Source of the DNA: Candidatus Amesbacteria bacterium
Lineage (GTDB): Bacteria; Patescibacteriota; Microgenomatia; CAZETR01; Amesbacteraceae
Assembly: GCA_030681075.1 (NCBI GenBank)
Contig: JAUXUE010000076.1
Location: forward strand, 1-14,073
DNA length: 14,073 nt
Direction of reading: 5' to 3'
The position numbers were made by a program, and so were the translations under genes. The notes below the pieces were generated by a model. That model was not told the origin of the DNA. It saw nothing but the letters and a program-made list of their open reading frames with translations, and ran no database searches. Below are positions 13,884 to 14,073 of this stretch, in pieces (position 1 is the stretch's first letter; the number at the start of each line of letters is the position of its first letter).

Positions 13884-14073
13884 ATGAAAAGTATTTTTCA
13901 CAAAGTATTAAATACAAATCGAATGGTTGATAGGAGAAGAGATTTGAGATCTAAATCAACTCCAGCAGAAAATATACTTTGGCAACAATTAAGAAACAGC
14001 AAGCTTATATTTAGGTTTAAGAGACAATACAGCATAATGAACTATGTAGTTGATTTTTACTGTCATAAAGCAA
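13884..14073 (+). CDS. DUF559 (Vsr-like PD-(D/E)XK endonuclease fold) protein, 3' partial
   Basis: The first 63 codons are present and the right edge cuts the gene. The sequence shows the DUF559 N-terminal signature: LRSKSTPAENILWQQLRN (E29), FRFKRQYSI and MNYVVDFYC (D57). Full-length relatives are about 110-130 residues and have a fold like very-short-patch-repair endonucleases; E29 and D57 match the conserved acidic positions. The function of most members is unknown; DNA cleavage is inferred from the fold. It has its own promoter and an immediately upstream palindrome. Confidence 0.88.
   Translation, partial: MKSIFHKVLNTNRMVDRRRDLRSKSTPAENILWQQLRNSKLIFRFKRQYSIMNYVVDFYCHKA

Overview
The window most likely comes from a small-genome Candidate Phyla Radiation (Patescibacteria) bacterium of the Microgenomates type. 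The grounds are AT-rich and extremely compact DNA, a surface protein with Pro/Thr linkers and repeated eight-cysteine modules, a four-helix-bundle 'suffix' protein, a Wzy/WaaL-like ligase fused to TPRs, an LCP protein and FemAB-type transferases. The assignment rests on gene content and style; no rRNA marker is present. UGA, UAG and UAA all terminate intact genes here, so the standard bacterial code fits and the UGA=Gly code of Gracilibacteria/Absconditabacteria does not.

Layout. 3-1328 (+): tail of a secreted, membrane-anchored Cys-rich protein, open at the left edge. 1341-4099 (+): a PMT-family (GT39) mannosyltransferase overlapping a second multi-pass GT-C-like membrane protein. 4058-5059 (-): LytR-CpsA-Psr phosphotransferase. 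5058-6878 (+): UvrD/PcrA-like helicase. 6875-7450 (-): four-helix-bundle suffix protein. 7485-8375 (+): FemAB-like transferase, followed at 8324-9052 by a second FemAB copy interrupted by an in-frame TAG. 9027-11693 (-): UvrD-type helicase fused to a RecB/Cas4-like nuclease with an Fe-S cysteine signature. 11776-13806 (+): O-antigen-ligase-like membrane protein with a TPR tail. 13807-13883: hairpin and repeat spacer. 13884-14073 (+): start of a DUF559 endonuclease-like gene, cut by the right edge. No intergenic gap exceeds about 80 bases, and no tRNA, rRNA, CRISPR array or insertion sequence was seen.

Functionally this is mainly a cell-envelope neighbourhood: two lipid-linked-sugar glycosyltransferases, glycopolymer attachment to the wall (LCP), peptidoglycan-bridge aminoacyl transfer (FemAB) and polymer ligation (WaaL/Wzy-like). 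Two SF1 helicases are interspersed.

The most striking pattern is regulatory. Seven gene starts have a TATAAT-like hexamer ending only 6-8 bases before the ATG. This implies leaderless mRNAs for essentially every operon-leading gene. One of the seven has a perfect TTGACA at 17-base spacing. Two divergent genes (LCP and UvrD) share the palindrome CCATGG, so their ATG codons physically overlap. The convergent gene pairs overlap at their 3' ends.
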